Shown: positions 16,314 through 24,618 of the stretch, piece after piece
Position numbering within the stretch: position 1 is the stretch's first letter
How the letters are laid out: each line of letters opens with the position of its first letter
Source of the DNA: Streptomyces sp. XM4193
GTDB lineage: Bacteria > Actinomycetota > Actinomycetes > Streptomycetales > Streptomycetaceae
Reading direction: 5' to 3'
DNA length: 64,000 nt
Assembly (NCBI RefSeq): GCF_023072595.1
Contig: NZ_JALLGK010000003.1
Coordinates: 372,001 to 436,000 of the forward strand
Made by a program: the position numbers and the translations under genes
Notes under the pieces: model-generated
What the model was told of the DNA's origin: nothing
Seen by the model: only the letters and a program-made list of their open reading frames with translations
Database searches by the model: none

Positions 16314-16558
16314 TCGCTGTCCCCTTCCTGGTCGCTTCCCTCGTCGGTGGTGCCGTCGAGGCTGGTCCTGGTGCTCGTCTCCTTGCTGGTCTGCGAGCGC
16401 CTGTGCCGGTCCAGCGTGGGGATCCGGACGCCGTCCGGGTCGACCCACCGGGCGGTCTGGGTGGCGTGGTCCAGGACTAACCCGGTGGCGGGTGCGGCGA
16501 TCACGCTCGGGTACGGGCGCATGCGGCTGGTTCCCCAGGGTGCCGGTGTCTGGTCCAT
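16310..16558 (-). CDS. graspetide precursor peptide (ATP-grasp target RiPP, TgmA-type), contains a TTA codon
   Basis: 82 residues with AGGAGG six bases before the ATG. The leader has the family's R-M-x-P-Y-P motif (residues 12-17) and a second conserved-looking stretch, QTARWVDPDG (34-43). The C-terminal core, from about residue 51, is rich in Thr/Ser (T57, S58, T61, S62, T63, T65, S66, T70, T71) and then acids (D68, D72, E73, D76, E78, D80, D82), as needed for side-chain ester bonds. Asp68-Gly69 sits between the Thr donors and the acid acceptors and is the best candidate for aspartimide formation. Leu27 is encoded by TTA (16478-16480), which requires the bldA tRNA. Confidence 0.9.
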   Translation of the reverse strand: MDQTPAPWGTSRMRPYPSVIAAPATGLVLDHATQTARWVDPDGVRIPTLDRHRRSQTSKETSTRTSLDGTTDEGSDQEGDSD

Positions 16559-16588
16559 GAATGCCTCCTGTGATTCCTCAACAGTTTG

Positions 16589-16618
16589 TTATTGCCTGCA
16601 CACTTTGGGTAGTTGCAA
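16589..16618 (-). promoter_or_regulatory. candidate promoter of the graspetide cluster
   Basis: On the minus strand, TTGCAA (16613-16618), an 18-base spacer and CAATAA (16589-16594), 31 bases before the precursor ATG. The surrounding region is AT-richer than average. The rest of the 460-base gap up to 17018 shows no gene. Confidence 0.45.
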
Positions 16619-17018
16619 TCCGGTCGCTTGCTGGTCGAATGCGCCGAGGCCAGGGGCGCATGGCCTGATCCGGGCGCTCGTCGTGTGCGCCGCGGGGCGC
16701 TCCGAGCAGGGGTGCGAAAGCCGGGTTGCGGAGCCGTCGGCGGAGTCGTCCCCCGCGACGGTCGCTTCACGTCTGTCGCTTCGATGTCGGGGCCGGAGCT
16801 GCCTGGGTCTCGCCGAGAAATGCCGCTGCCGAGTCCGCCGGCGTCCGGTGTGCTCGGCGGTTCAGGGCGAAAGCGTGGAAAGGGTTGGATCCGGCCAGGG
16901 TGGATTCAGTCCGGTGGAAACGGCTGGAACTGGTGCGGTCCGCGCAAACGACTCGGGGTGCGAACTGTCCTGACAAGGACGCTCGGGGTGCGGAGCCCCG
17001 TGGACTGAAAGGTGTGCG

Positions 17019-17621
17019 GTGGAAGGTTGGGCGGTGGCGGCGTTCGCGCTCTACCTGGGCTGGGCGGTGACGGCGTTCGGGGTGCGGGCGCTGATCCACC
17101 GCCGACGCACCGGTGACACGGGTTTTCGAGGGCTGTCCGACGCCGGCGGCCCCGCCCGGTGGGCCGGAATCGGCTTCGTTCTCGCCGTGCTGGCGGGACT
17201 GGCGGCGCCGGTGGCGGCCATGGCGGGGCTGGGCGGGATCCCGGGCGCGGACGGGACGCCGACACGGGTAGCCGGGCTGGTGGTCGCACTCGCCGGTGTC
17301 GCGCTGACGCTGGTCGCGCAGTCGGGCATGGGCGCGTCCTGGCGTGTGGGAGTGGACGAGCGGGAGCGTACGGAGCTGGTGACCGGCGGCCTCTTCGGGT
17401 GGGTCCGCAACCCCGTCTTCACCGCGATGGTGGTCACCGCGTTCGGCCTCGCGCTGATGGTGCCCAACGTGGTGGCGCTGCTCGCGCTCGTGTCGCTGGT
17501 GGCCGCGGTCCAGGCGCAGGTGCGGGTGGTGGAGGAGCCCTTCCTGAGGTCTGTGCACGGTGCTGCGTACGAGGCGTACACCCGGCGGACGGGACGGTTC
17601 GTGCCGGGCGTCGGCCGCTGA
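17019..17621 (+). CDS. membrane ICMT/NnrU-like methyltransferase family protein
   Basis: 200 residues with four or five hydrophobic segments (near 3-22, 48-72, 83-103, 127-160). The C-terminal half has the signature of isoprenylcysteine carboxyl methyltransferase-like membrane proteins: the GLFGWVRNPVFTAMVV turn and EEPFLRSVHGAAYEAYTRR with RFVPG at the end. Such proteins use SAM, but bacterial members act on unknown small or lipid substrates. The GTG start at 17019 has GAAAGG upstream. It is divergent from the graspetide precursor, so a role in that pathway is conceivable but unsupported. Confidence 0.75.
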   Translation: MEGWAVAAFALYLGWAVTAFGVRALIHRRRTGDTGFRGLSDAGGPARWAGIGFVLAVLAGLAAPVAAMAGLGGIPGADGTPTRVAGLVVALAGVALTLVAQSGMGASWRVGVDERERTELVTGGLFGWVRNPVFTAMVVTAFGLALMVPNVVALLALVSLVAAVQAQVRVVEEPFLRSVHGAAYEAYTRRTGRFVPGVGR

Positions 17622-17962
17622 GGCGCGCGGAGGTGTGCCGCCCCGGGCGGACGCGGTGCGGTCGGCCGGGTCCGGGACGGCTGCGGTGCGGGCCGTGTCG
17701 CCGGGCGCCTCCGCCGTGCGGTGGGTGGGGGCGCGGCGGTGCTTCGGTGGTGGAGTGGCAGGCGGTACGGCTGTGAGGTGGGACGATTTCGCTGCCGGAA
17801 GAGGAATCCTCTGCTGGAAATCGGTGAGGAGACTTCTCCCGCGGCACCCGCCGCGGAGAGTGGGATCGCCGGTCCGAACCCGGCTGCGACAGCCCCGACC
17901 CCACAGCGGGACAGCCGTACTCCGTGCCACGACGCAACCAACCGCCCCCACACCGTCCGAGG

Positions 17963-18784
17963 ATGAGCACCGTGTACCACCAGCCTTCCGCCCCGAACGT
18001 CGCCGACCACCCGGCCGCATGGGACGTGGCGCGCTACGACAGTCAGTTCGGCTTCGTCGCCGCGCTCGGTGCGGGTGTGGTGGACCTTCTCGATCCACAG
18101 CCCGGTGAGCATGTGCTCGACCTCGGCTGCGGCAGCGGGCATCTGACCGCGCTGATCGCCGAGCGGGGCGCCACCGTGACCGCTGTGGACGGTGACCCGG
18201 CGATGGTCGCGGCTGCCACTGCGCGCCTCGGACAGCCCGTACAGCTCGCCGACGGGCACGACTTCACCGTCGCCGAGCCGGTGGACGCCGTCTTCTCCAA
18301 CGCCGCTCTGCACTGGATGACCCGCCCGGCGGAGGTGCTGGCCTCCGTGCGCGGGGCGCTGCGGCCGGGTGGGCGCTTCGTCGGCGAGATGGGCGGCGCC
18401 CGCAACATCGCCGCGATCGTCGACGCCGTGCGTGCCGCGCTCGCGGAGCACGAACTGGCGGAGGGGATGCGGGTGCCGTGGTACTTCCCGACCCCGGCCG
18501 AGTACGCGACGCTGCTGGAGCGGCAGGGGTTCACCGTCGACAGCGTCGAGTACTTCGCGCGGCCCACGGAACTCAGCGCCTGCTCCGAGGGGTTGGCCGA
18601 CTGGGTGCTGATGTTCGGCGCCTCGTTGATCGGCCATGTGCCCGAGGAGCTCAGGGCGACCGTGCTGACCAGGGTGGGGGAGCTCGCCGAGCCCACCCTG
18701 CGGCGCGAGGGCATCTGGTACGCCGACTACCGGCGGCTGCGGTTCCGCGCCCATCTGGAGCCCAAGGAGTCCGCTCCCCTGTGA
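17963..18784 (+). CDS. class I SAM-dependent methyltransferase
   Basis: 273 residues. Motif I is VLDLGCGSGHLT (about residues 52-63), followed by the acidic AVDGDPAM strand, then AVFSNAALHWM, the UbiE/COQ5-Trans-aconitate methyltransferase-like signature. The N-terminal DVARYDSQFGFVAALGAGVVDLL is also typical of that group. The acceptor is unknown. The start may be ATG 17963 or GTG 17972, the latter having GAGGATGAG upstream. The 341 bases before it hold no gene that I can support. Confidence 0.85.
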   Translation: MSTVYHQPSAPNVADHPAAWDVARYDSQFGFVAALGAGVVDLLDPQPGEHVLDLGCGSGHLTALIAERGATVTAVDGDPAMVAAATARLGQPVQLADGHDFTVAEPVDAVFSNAALHWMTRPAEVLASVRGALRPGGRFVGEMGGARNIAAIVDAVRAALAEHELAEGMRVPWYFPTPAEYATLLERQGFTVDSVEYFARPTELSACSEGLADWVLMFGASLIGHVPEELRATVLTRVGELAEPTLRREGIWYADYRRLRFRAHLEPKESAPL

Positions 18785-18851
18785 GAGGACGCCTCCCGGG
18801 GACCGCCCGCCGAGGCCGCCCCGCCGGGAGCGTCCCGGTGAGGCTGCCTGT

Positions 18852-18883
18852 GTGAGGGCGTCCCGGTGTGAGGGCGTCCCGGT
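18852..18883. repeat. two exact 16-bp tandem copies
   Basis: GTGAGGGCGTCCCGGT at 18852-18867 and 18868-18883, flanked by diverged copies (about 18830 to 18915). It lies in the 439-base gap between the methyltransferase and the secreted protein gene; nothing else is visible there. Confidence 0.65.
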
Positions 18884-19223
18884 GATGCTGCCCCTGTGAG
18901 GGCGCCCCGGTGAGGGCGCGGTGAACGGTTCCCGGCCGGGTCGGCGTCGATCCCGTTGCGACCGGCGGGAGTTCGGGTCTGGCCCGGCCGTGTGCGGTGC
19001 CACGGGCGGTGGTTGAGCGTCCGGAGCCGCCAACTCCCCTTGTGGCGGAGCCGGTTGGGCGGCGGGTCCGTGCTGCGGTTGATGACATCGGTCATGCGCC
19101 GCTGGAGGCGGTTCGGTGCTTTACTCACGCCTCTGCGCGCCGGTGACGACGGGCGGTCCTTTCGACCGCCCGTCCGGCCGTGGGTGTTCCACCTCTGTCC
19201 CCGCAGCTCCCCCCACAGGAGGC

Positions 19224-19949
19224 ATGGTGCGTTCCGCGCTTCTCGTCCGTATCGGTTCGGTGGCCGCGCTGGTGGCCGGCTCGATGCTGCTCACCGCCCC
19301 CGGAGGCCAGGCGCTCGACTCGGCCAAGACCGGGCCGGAGCAGACCCGCTCCGTGTCGCCGCAGGCCACGGACCCCGTCAACGTCTACTCGCCGATCCAG
19401 GGCACCTCGACCTGGAACCGCTTCGGGCTCAGCGACCCCTCGAGCCACCACACCGTCTTCTCCAACTGGGGCTACCAGAACGACTGGTCGGTGGACATCT
19501 ACCAGAACCCGGGCGCCACCGTGGTCTCCCCGTTCGGCACCAAGACCGCTTCCGGAGCGCCGGTCTCGACGAAGGTCGTCACCGTGCGCGCGGGCTGCGC
19601 CACCGGGAACCTGGCCGACGGCGGCTGGCTCATCGGGCTGGAGGCGCGCAACGACAGCACCGGCGAGGTGATCGGCCGTGCCGACGTGATGCACGTCGAC
19701 AACAAGGCGGGCGGCATCGAGGTCGGCGCCTCCGTCGGCCCGTGGACACCGCTCGGAACCACCGGCCGGTTCCGCTACTCCAGCTGCTACCAGGTGAACG
19801 GCGACGCCGGCGCCCACATCCACCTGGAGGTCATCAACAAGACCCGCTACTCCTGCTACATCGCGCGCGGTGCGGGTACGAACATCGGCGACGAGACCGC
19901 GGTCGGCAAGGCCGGCACCCAGAACACCGGTCGGCGCCAGGCCTGTTAG
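19224..19949 (+). CDS. secreted M23/LytM-like domain protein lacking one metal ligand
   Basis: 241 residues with a signal peptide (VRIGSVAALVAGSMLLTAPGGQA, residues ~8-30). The mature part looks like a degenerate LytM/M23 beta-fold: DWSVDIYQNPGATVVSPFGTK (usually HxGxDxxxxxGtpVxAp), then ADVMHVDN, SVGPWTPLGTTG and GAHIHLEV (usually GPHLHFEV). The HxH near the C-terminus is kept but the first His before the conserved Asp is not, so peptidase activity is doubtful. Streptomyces secrete many such proteins. AGGAGG precedes the ATG. The M23 relationship is inferred from motif order and needs a profile search. Confidence 0.6.
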   Translation: MVRSALLVRIGSVAALVAGSMLLTAPGGQALDSAKTGPEQTRSVSPQATDPVNVYSPIQGTSTWNRFGLSDPSSHHTVFSNWGYQNDWSVDIYQNPGATVVSPFGTKTASGAPVSTKVVTVRAGCATGNLADGGWLIGLEARNDSTGEVIGRADVMHVDNKAGGIEVGASVGPWTPLGTTGRFRYSSCYQVNGDAGAHIHLEVINKTRYSCYIARGAGTNIGDETAVGKAGTQNTGRRQAC

Positions 19950-20180
19950 CGCGTCGGCGCCCGGCCCGCACCCGGGCCGGGCGCCGCCCACCCGTACCGC
20001 CCGCGCCGCCGGCGCACGGGGCGCGGGGCGCGAGTACGGGGCACGTCGGGAGGGCCCGGCCGGCGCTCGGTTGGCTGAGAGTACGGCGGGCGTTCACCGC
20101 CGCGCTGCCTGTACGTACCGGCTGTGCGAACGCGGTGTTTACCGTTCCGGGTATCCCTCGACCCGGTGACTGGATTCCAC

Positions 20181-21152
20181 GTGCCCAAACTCTCTGTGAT
20201 CGTTCCTTGCCGCAATGTGCAGGACTTCGCGCCCGACATGCTGCGCTCGCTCGCGCGCAACGCGGGCCCGGAGAAGGAGTTCCTGCTGGTCGACGACTGT
20301 TCGACGGACGCGACCCCGGAGATCCTGCGCCGGGCGGCCGACGAGCTGCCCGGTGCGAAGCTGCTGCGGCACGAGACCAACAGGGGCATCTCCCAGGCGC
20401 GCAACACCGGCCTGGAGCACGCGCGCGGTGAGTACGTCACCTTCCTGGACGGCGACGACTGGTACGCCCCCGGGTACCTGGACGAGCTGACCGACGCCAT
20501 CGAGCGGCTGGGCTGCGACTTCGTCCGCACCGACCACGTCCAGGCGACCGGGAGGGAGCGGGTCGTGCGCCGCGCTCCGGCCCGCCGTCGCGGCGTGGTG
20601 CTCGACCCGCGCGACGGCATCGCCCCGGCCGAGATGGCGACGATGGTCGACTACCCCTTCGTGTGGGCCGCGGTCTACCGCCGCTCGGTGCTGGAGGAAC
20701 TGGATCTGCGCTTCGAGGCGCCGCTGCGCACCGCCGAGGACCGGGTCTTCATCTGGAAGCTCTATCTGCGCGCGGCCAGCTGCGCGACGGTCGGGCTGCA
20801 CGGGGTCTTCTACCGCCGCGGTGTGACGACCTCGCTCACCCAGATCAAGGACGCGCGCCAGCTGGACTTCATTCCGGCGCACGACCTCATCCTCGACGAG
20901 GTCTGCGCCCACCCCGACGCCGCCCGCTTCCTGCCGAAGATCGTGCGCACGTACTGCGCGATGATCGCCTTCCACGCGGGCAACGCGCACGAGTACGAGG
21001 CGACCGCGGCGAAACGTCTGCGGCGAGAGGCGGCTGCCGCACTGCGCCGGATGCCGCAGGACGTACTCCGTTCCACACTGCGCGAGTTGAACCCCGAGCG
21101 GCGCGGCGTGCTCCGCGGTCTGCTCGGCTCGGCCCGGAAGGCGGCGGCATGA
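20181..21152 (+). CDS. GT2-family glycosyltransferase
   Basis: 323 residues. The GT-A nucleotide-sugar site is clear: LSVIVPCRN at the N-terminus, LLVDDCSTDAT, the NRGISQARNTGLEHARGEY stretch, and the metal-binding DGDDWY (about residue 95). The GTG start at 20181 gives the usual N-terminus. The C-terminal third is helical and basic. The stop overlaps the next start by ATGA, so it is coupled to the polysialyltransferase-like gene. It probably adds a sugar to a cell-surface polymer on the cytoplasmic side. Confidence 0.88.
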   Translation: MPKLSVIVPCRNVQDFAPDMLRSLARNAGPEKEFLLVDDCSTDATPEILRRAADELPGAKLLRHETNRGISQARNTGLEHARGEYVTFLDGDDWYAPGYLDELTDAIERLGCDFVRTDHVQATGRERVVRRAPARRRGVVLDPRDGIAPAEMATMVDYPFVWAAVYRRSVLEELDLRFEAPLRTAEDRVFIWKLYLRAASCATVGLHGVFYRRGVTTSLTQIKDARQLDFIPAHDLILDEVCAHPDAARFLPKIVRTYCAMIAFHAGNAHEYEATAAKRLRREAAAALRRMPQDVLRSTLRELNPERRGVLRGLLGSARKAAA

Positions 21153-22717
21153 CCGGCGAACGGACGAGCGACGCGGTCTCGGCAAGCGGCCCGGTCTCGG
21201 CAAGCGGCCCCGGTGTGGACGGCGCGGTCGGCGCGAACGGTGTGGACGGCGCGACCGGCGCGGACGAGGAGCGGGACGGAATGGCGGCGACGGCGCAACA
21301 GGCGCAACAGGCGTACGGCGAGCGGACGTTGGTCTTCGAGGTCTCCACGCTGTACGGGCTGGCGACGCTCTCCGCCGCGCTGGACGCCGGCCGGTTCGGC
21401 AGCCGCGAGGGAACCCGGCGCATCCTGCTGACCTCGCACAACGCGGCCGTGCCCGAGACCGCGACCAGGCTGCCGGAGATGGCCGGTTGGCGCACCCTCG
21501 CCGCCCGCTTCGACACGGTGGTGGACTGGAACGAGACCATCGCACCGCTGCACCCCTCGGCCTGGGCGCCGTCCGAACGCGAACTGCCGCTGCTCCAGCG
21601 GCTGTTGAGCGACCGCTGGGGCGTGCGCGGCCGACTGACGCTGGTCGTCGAGTCGGTGCACGCCGCACCCGCCGCCTCGCTCGCCTCGATCTTCGCCGAG
21701 GCGGACATCGAGGTGTACGCGGACGGGCTGATGAGCTACGGGCCCACTCGCGAGAAGCTGCGACAGGCCACCGCCAGCCGGGTGCAGCGCCTGCTCCACC
21801 TCGACCTCGTCCCCGGGCTGGTGCCGCTGCTGCTCTCGGAGTACCAGGTGCCCGCCGAACCGGTCCCGGACGCGGCGTTCCGCGCGGTGCTGGACGAGAT
21901 CAGCAAGGTCGCGGCCGGTGCGGAGAACGCCGCCGACGCGCTGGACGACACCGCGCGCCGCGCCACCGCCGTACTGCTGGGGCAGTACCTGGCCGCGCTC
22001 AACCTGCTCACCGCACGCGAGGAGGAGCAGCTGCACATCCGGATGCTGAACGGTGTCGCAGCCGCCGGCCATCGCACCGTGCTCTTCAAACCGCACCCGA
22101 CCGCGCCCGCGAGCTACTCGCGTTCGCTGGCCGAAGCCGCCGCGGCGGCGGACGTCGAGCTGGTGGTGCTGGACGCGCCGATGCTCGCGGAGATGGTGTT
22201 CGACCGGGTGCGACCGGAGCTGGTGGTCGGCTGCTTCTCCACCGCGATGTTCACCGCCTCGGCGTACTACGGCATCCCGGTGGCCCGGGTCGGCACCGAG
22301 CAGCTGCTGGAGCGGCTGACGCCGTACCAGAACAGCAACCGCGTACCGGTGACGCTGGTCGACTGGCTGGTGCCCGAGCTCTCCGGCGAAGGGCCGGGCG
22401 CACAGGGGCAGTTGGTGCGCGAGCGGGCCGACGGTACGACCACGGCACTGGTGCGCGCGGTCGGCTACTGCATGCAGGCCAAGCTCCACCCCTCGCTGCG
22501 GGCCGACACCGCTCGCTGGCTCTCCGCGGAGCTGGGCCCGCGCACCGCGCGCTACTTCAAGAAGCGCCGGCTGACCGCGCTGGAGCTGCCCGGCGGAATG
22601 GCGCCGCCCGGTGTCGTCGGACAACTGCGGAAGGTGCCGGGCAGCGCGTACGCCCTGCGGGTGCTGCGCCGGGCGAAGCGCGGACTCACCGCCCGCCGCG
22701 CCGCCACCGGCCGCTGA
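21149..22717 (+). CDS. polysialyltransferase-like (GT-B) surface-polymer glycosyltransferase
   Basis: 522 residues. The first ~50 are low-complexity (repeats of VSASGP and GADG-like units). The rest resembles the alpha-2,8-polysialyltransferase/GT52-like family: TLVFEVSTLYGLATLSAALDAG at the start of the first Rossmann half, IEVYADGLMSYGP, and the characteristic VLFKPHPTAPASYS motif (HP) followed by CFSTAMFTASAYYGIPVARVG in the second half. In streptomycetes these genes accompany GT2 genes in teichulosonic (Kdn) or related acidic wall-polymer loci. Coupled to the GT2 gene by ATGA. A strong hairpin follows the stop. Confidence 0.75.
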   Translation: MTGERTSDAVSASGPVSASGPGVDGAVGANGVDGATGADEERDGMAATAQQAQQAYGERTLVFEVSTLYGLATLSAALDAGRFGSREGTRRILLTSHNAAVPETATRLPEMAGWRTLAARFDTVVDWNETIAPLHPSAWAPSERELPLLQRLLSDRWGVRGRLTLVVESVHAAPAASLASIFAEADIEVYADGLMSYGPTREKLRQATASRVQRLLHLDLVPGLVPLLLSEYQVPAEPVPDAAFRAVLDEISKVAAGAENAADALDDTARRATAVLLGQYLAALNLLTAREEEQLHIRMLNGVAAAGHRTVLFKPHPTAPASYSRSLAEAAAAADVELVVLDAPMLAEMVFDRVRPELVVGCFSTAMFTASAYYGIPVARVGTEQLLERLTPYQNSNRVPVTLVDWLVPELSGEGPGAQGQLVRERADGTTTALVRAVGYCMQAKLHPSLRADTARWLSAELGPRTARYFKKRRLTALELPGGMAPPGVVGQLRKVPGSAYALRVLRRAKRGLTARRAATGR

Positions 22718-22727
22718 GCGGCTCGGC

Positions 22728-22782
22728 ACGGCTCGGCGGCACGCCGGTACGCACGCGTCGTACCGCCGTGCCGCCGAGCCGT
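22728..22782. terminator. very long terminator hairpin
   Basis: Outer arms of 16 bp (ACGGCTCGGCGGCACG with its exact complement), a C/C mismatch, then inner 7-bp arms (CGGTACG/CGTACCG) and a 7-nt loop CACGCGT. It begins 11 bases after the polysialyltransferase-like stop. Confidence 0.85.
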
Positions 22783-22879
22783 TCTGCCTCCGAGCTGCCG
22801 CCGTGCCGCCGAGCTGTTCTGCCCCGTCGTTCGACGTCCGGTGTGCGAAACCGGGCGTTGCCCCGTGCTCGCTCGCCGT

Positions 22880-22922
22880 ACCGCCCCGGGACACCGGCCG
22901 ACGGTCGGTGTCCCGGGGCGGT
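22880..22922. terminator. second long hairpin
   Basis: Perfect 17-bp stem, arms ACCGCCCCGGGACACCG and CGGTGTCCCGGGGCGGT, 9-nt loop. Together with the 22728 hairpin it fills the 438-base gap before the C15-like gene; no open frame there is convincing. Could be a backup terminator or a structured RNA. Confidence 0.6.
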
Positions 22923-23155
22923 GTGCCGGCTCAACGGCCGCCTTCCCACGGGCCGTTGAGGCGTGCGTACGCGGACTCGCCGGCGCGGAACCGGCGCGGA
23001 ACCGGCGTGGGCGGGCCGCAGGGGTCCGGGGCCGACCGGTCGTTGTGAATGGACACCGGGCTTGTGGGGGTGGTGGCGGGGGCGCGGCAGCTGTTACGTT
23101 CCGCGCGTTCCGGCCCGCGCGAGGCGTGCGGGTACACCAGTGGAGTGGAGTCGGC

Positions 23156-24472
23156 GTGCGCATCCAGCTAACTGGCCTTCGTGTCGCGGCGGCGGCGATC
23201 GTCGCGGTCCCCGCCCTCGGACTGAGCGTTCCGGCCCAGGCGGCAGGCCCGGCCGTCGACTGCCTCGGCGAGGAGGGCGCCACGGTCGAAGAGGCCCGGC
23301 TGGACGGCGAGGTGCCGCAGGAGATCCTGCGTCGCTCCCAACTGGCGGACACCGCGGCGGAGTTCACGCGTGAGCTGTGCGCCGCGACCGACCTCGACGG
23401 GGCGCGCGGTGTCGTCGAGCGGCACGCGGACGCGCTCTGGCGCTCCGCCGTGGAGCGGGCCCAGTCGTCGGACGGGCAGGGCGGCGCGAACGGCGGCAAG
23501 GGCGGCGGTCTCGGCAAGCGCGGCGAGCAGTTGAGCGCGGGTGACGACCGGCCGCTGTACTGGGCGCGGCTGGGCATGACCTCGGCGCTCAACCGCTGGC
23601 AGCCGGACTTCTCGCTGGACGCGGCCGACCGCGCCGGGCTGGTCGCCGAGACCGACCGCCGCTCGCGCGGTCAGGCGGACGCCGACTTCCCGGAGGAGTA
23701 CGGGAGCTCGGACGTCAAGCGGGTCGTGGTCACCGGCTTCGACCCCTTCCAGCTGGACAACGACGTCCGCCAGGCCAACCCCTCGGGGGCCGCGGCGCTG
23801 GCCCTGGACGGCGCGGTGATCGAGACCGCCGACGGCGTCGTGGTCGTCGAGGCGATGCTCTTCCCGGTGCGCTGGCGGGACTTCACCGACGGCATGGTCG
23901 AGCGGGCGCTCGTACCGCACCACACCGGCGAGCGTCCGGCCGACGCGGTGATCACCGTCAGCCAGGGCAGGGAGGGGCAGTTCGACCTGGAGCAGCACAA
24001 CGGCGCCTGGCGCGGCGGCTTCGACGACAACGAGAACGAGGGCACCGCGGAGATCGCCCCGATCCCCGACGGCGTCCCCACCGTCACGCCCCAACCGCAG
24101 TGGTCCGACTCGACGTTGGACGCGGAGGCCGTCATCGCGGCGACGGACGGATCGCCGTTCCCGGTGATCCACAACACCGGCGTCACGGAGATCCCCGAGG
24201 GCGAGACCGAGTCGGTCTTCCGCCCCGACGGTCCCACTCCCGGCTCCGAGGCCCGGGCCGGTGGCGGCGGCGACTATCTCTCCAACGAGATCGCCTACCG
24301 CAACACCCTGCTGCGCGACGCCACCGAGGGGGACCTCCCCGCGGGCCACGTCCACACCCCGATCCTCCACCTCGGAACCGGCGACGCCGTGACCGACCCG
24401 CAGTTCGAGGCCGACCGCACCGCCATCGTCGACCAGGTCAGGGCCATCGTCGCCGCCGCCGCTCGCCCCTGA
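23156..24472 (+). CDS. secreted pyroglutamyl-peptidase I (C15) homologue with catalytic Cys replaced by Ser
   Basis: 438 residues, about twice the cytosolic enzyme. Residues 1-28 form a signal peptide ending AQA; ~30-190 have no recognised domain; the C15-like domain spans ~195-430. Its start VVVTGFDPFQLDNDVRQANPSG matches the family's TGFEPFGG..NPS. Glu279 (FDLEQHN) and His400 (GHVHTPIL) occupy the catalytic Glu and His positions. In the nucleophile motif (usually AGxYxCN) the sequence is GGGGDYLSNEIAY, so Ser376 stands where Cys should be. It may be inactive, or act as a serine enzyme. GTG 23156 has GGAGTGGAG upstream. Located between surface-polymer genes. Confidence 0.78.
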   Translation: MRIQLTGLRVAAAAIVAVPALGLSVPAQAAGPAVDCLGEEGATVEEARLDGEVPQEILRRSQLADTAAEFTRELCAATDLDGARGVVERHADALWRSAVERAQSSDGQGGANGGKGGGLGKRGEQLSAGDDRPLYWARLGMTSALNRWQPDFSLDAADRAGLVAETDRRSRGQADADFPEEYGSSDVKRVVVTGFDPFQLDNDVRQANPSGAAALALDGAVIETADGVVVVEAMLFPVRWRDFTDGMVERALVPHHTGERPADAVITVSQGREGQFDLEQHNGAWRGGFDDNENEGTAEIAPIPDGVPTVTPQPQWSDSTLDAEAVIAATDGSPFPVIHNTGVTEIPEGETESVFRPDGPTPGSEARAGGGGDYLSNEIAYRNTLLRDATEGDLPAGHVHTPILHLGTGDAVTDPQFEADRTAIVDQVRAIVAAAARP

Positions 24473-24618
24473 CCCCGCCACCGGCCGCCGGGCCCGTGAG
24501 TCCGGCAGGAACGGGGCAGGCGGCGCCTCTGTGCGCTGCCGAACTGCCCTGCTGCCGAACTGCCGAACTGCCGAACTGCCTCACCGCCGAACCGCCGCAA
24601 ACTGCCGAACTGCCGTGC

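Noticed and set aside
13178-16558. ComB-like gene as a fourth member of the graspetide cluster
   Set aside because: There is a 225-base gap, no known link of ComB-like phosphatases to graspetides, and the ComB-like gene has its own plausible start region. Left as possible but unsupported.
17019-17621. ICMT-like membrane methyltransferase as a graspetide tailoring enzyme
   Set aside because: It is divergent from the precursor and no such enzyme is known in this RiPP class. Proximity alone is not enough.
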